DNA of 6,273 nucleotides from Actinomycetes bacterium (lineage in GTDB: Bacteria > Actinomycetota > Actinomycetes > Actinomycetales > Cellulomonadaceae), in assembly GCA_023390875.1 (NCBI GenBank), contig JAEWCA010000126.1:1-6273 (forward strand), written 5' to 3'. A program made the position numbers and the translations under genes. This document shows positions 5,934-6,273 of this stretch, in pieces. Under the pieces are notes generated by a model. The model saw only the letters and a list, made by a program, of their open reading frames with translations, was not told the DNA's origin and ran no database searches. Positions within the stretch are counted from its first letter, which is position 1. Each line of letters opens with the position of its first letter.

Positions 5934-5985
5934 AGTCTCTCCTCGTCCGTTCCTCTGCCGCGCTCCGCGTCGTCCGGGCGGACGC

Positions 5986-6273
5986 TCAGAGCCCTGCCAC
6001 GTCGACCAGGGCGTCCTTGAACGCCTGCGTCTCCTGCGGGGTGCCGACCGACACGCGCAACCAGCCGTCGGGACCCGACTCCCGGATCAGCACGCCCCGG
6101 TCGAGCAGACCCTGCCAGATCGCGCGGCGGTCGTCGAACATCCCGAACAGCACGAAGTTCGCGTCGGAGTCCGCGACCTGCAGACCACGTCCGCGCAGCC
6201 AGACGACGAGCGCGTCCCGCTCGTCGCGCAGCGAGCCCACCTGCGCCATGAGCGAGGGCGCGTGCCGCAGCGC
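5986..6273 (-). CDS. hisC: HisC: histidinol-phosphate aminotransferase, C-terminal fragment (runs off right edge)
   Basis: The last 95 codons and stop of a PLP-dependent fold-type I aminotransferase that converts imidazole acetol phosphate to histidinol phosphate. The frame stays open to the window edge through [20 protein letters not shown], so the internal Met at 6247-6249 is not the start. C-terminal small-domain features include [12 protein letters not shown], the segment [19 protein letters not shown] whose Arg residues bind substrate phosphate and carboxylate in the family, and the closing helix [13 protein letters not shown]. The PLP lysine and N-terminal two-thirds lie outside the window. 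It is followed at 52 bp by hisB, the usual actinobacterial order. Confidence 0.93.
   Translation of the reverse strand, partial: ALRHAPSLMAQVGSLRDERDALVVWLRGRGLQVADSDANFVLFGMFDDRRAIWQGLLDRGVLIRESGPDGWLRVSVGTPQETQAFKDALVDVAGL

Noticed and set aside
5971..5984. Short palindrome CGTCCGGGCGGACG next to the hisC stop, as a terminator or attenuator
   Set aside because: Only 6 bp per arm with a 2-nt loop, too small to be convincing, and hisB follows at once in the same cluster.
5986..6249. A complete 87-residue protein starting at the Met at 6247-6249
   Set aside because: The same frame continues upstream with HisC-like sequence to the window edge, so this Met is internal to hisC.

Overview
The window looks like a high-GC actinobacterial chromosome, most likely Cellulomonas or a close relative in the Micrococcales. 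The grounds are the strong GC richness, GTG starts, a PriA-type HisA (TrpF/HisA dual isomerase characteristic of actinobacteria), and secreted CBM2-tailed cellulases with Pro-Thr linkers. Every gene I can support lies on the minus strand, so the transcriptional order runs from right to left.

Right part (6273 to 4834): the C-terminal end of hisC (histidinol-phosphate aminotransferase, cut by the window edge), hisB (imidazoleglycerol-phosphate dehydratase), and a 163-residue protein of unknown function whose GTG start overlaps the hisB stop. A perfect 12-bp hairpin follows this gene, at the end of a 23-bp tandem duplication that spans its stop codon.

Middle part (4833 to 1573): two secreted cellulases, each apparently its own transcription unit. 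The first is a GH5 subfamily 1-like endoglucanase with a C-terminal CBM2, preceded by a near-perfect CebR/CelR operator (TGGGAGCGCTTCCG) and followed by a 16-bp hairpin. The second is a GH12 endoglucanase with a C-terminal CBM2, preceded by a tandem 11-bp repeat and followed by a 15-bp hairpin.

Left part (1519 to 1): hisH (glutamine amidotransferase subunit of IGP synthase), priA, and the first 28 codons of an SseB-like protein that runs off the left edge. hisH has no Shine-Dalgarno sequence, but a TAGCCT box sits exactly 6 nt before its GTG, which suggests a leaderless transcript.

The biosynthetic genes serve histidine synthesis, with PriA also serving tryptophan synthesis. HisF, the partner of HisH, is not in the window. 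The two cellulases act outside the cell on cellulose or beta-glucan. The notable point is the architecture: a sugar-regulated cellulase pair sits inside a histidine gene cluster. Terminators on each side insulate the units, and hisH appears to carry its own promoter. No mobile element, CRISPR array, tRNA or rRNA was found.
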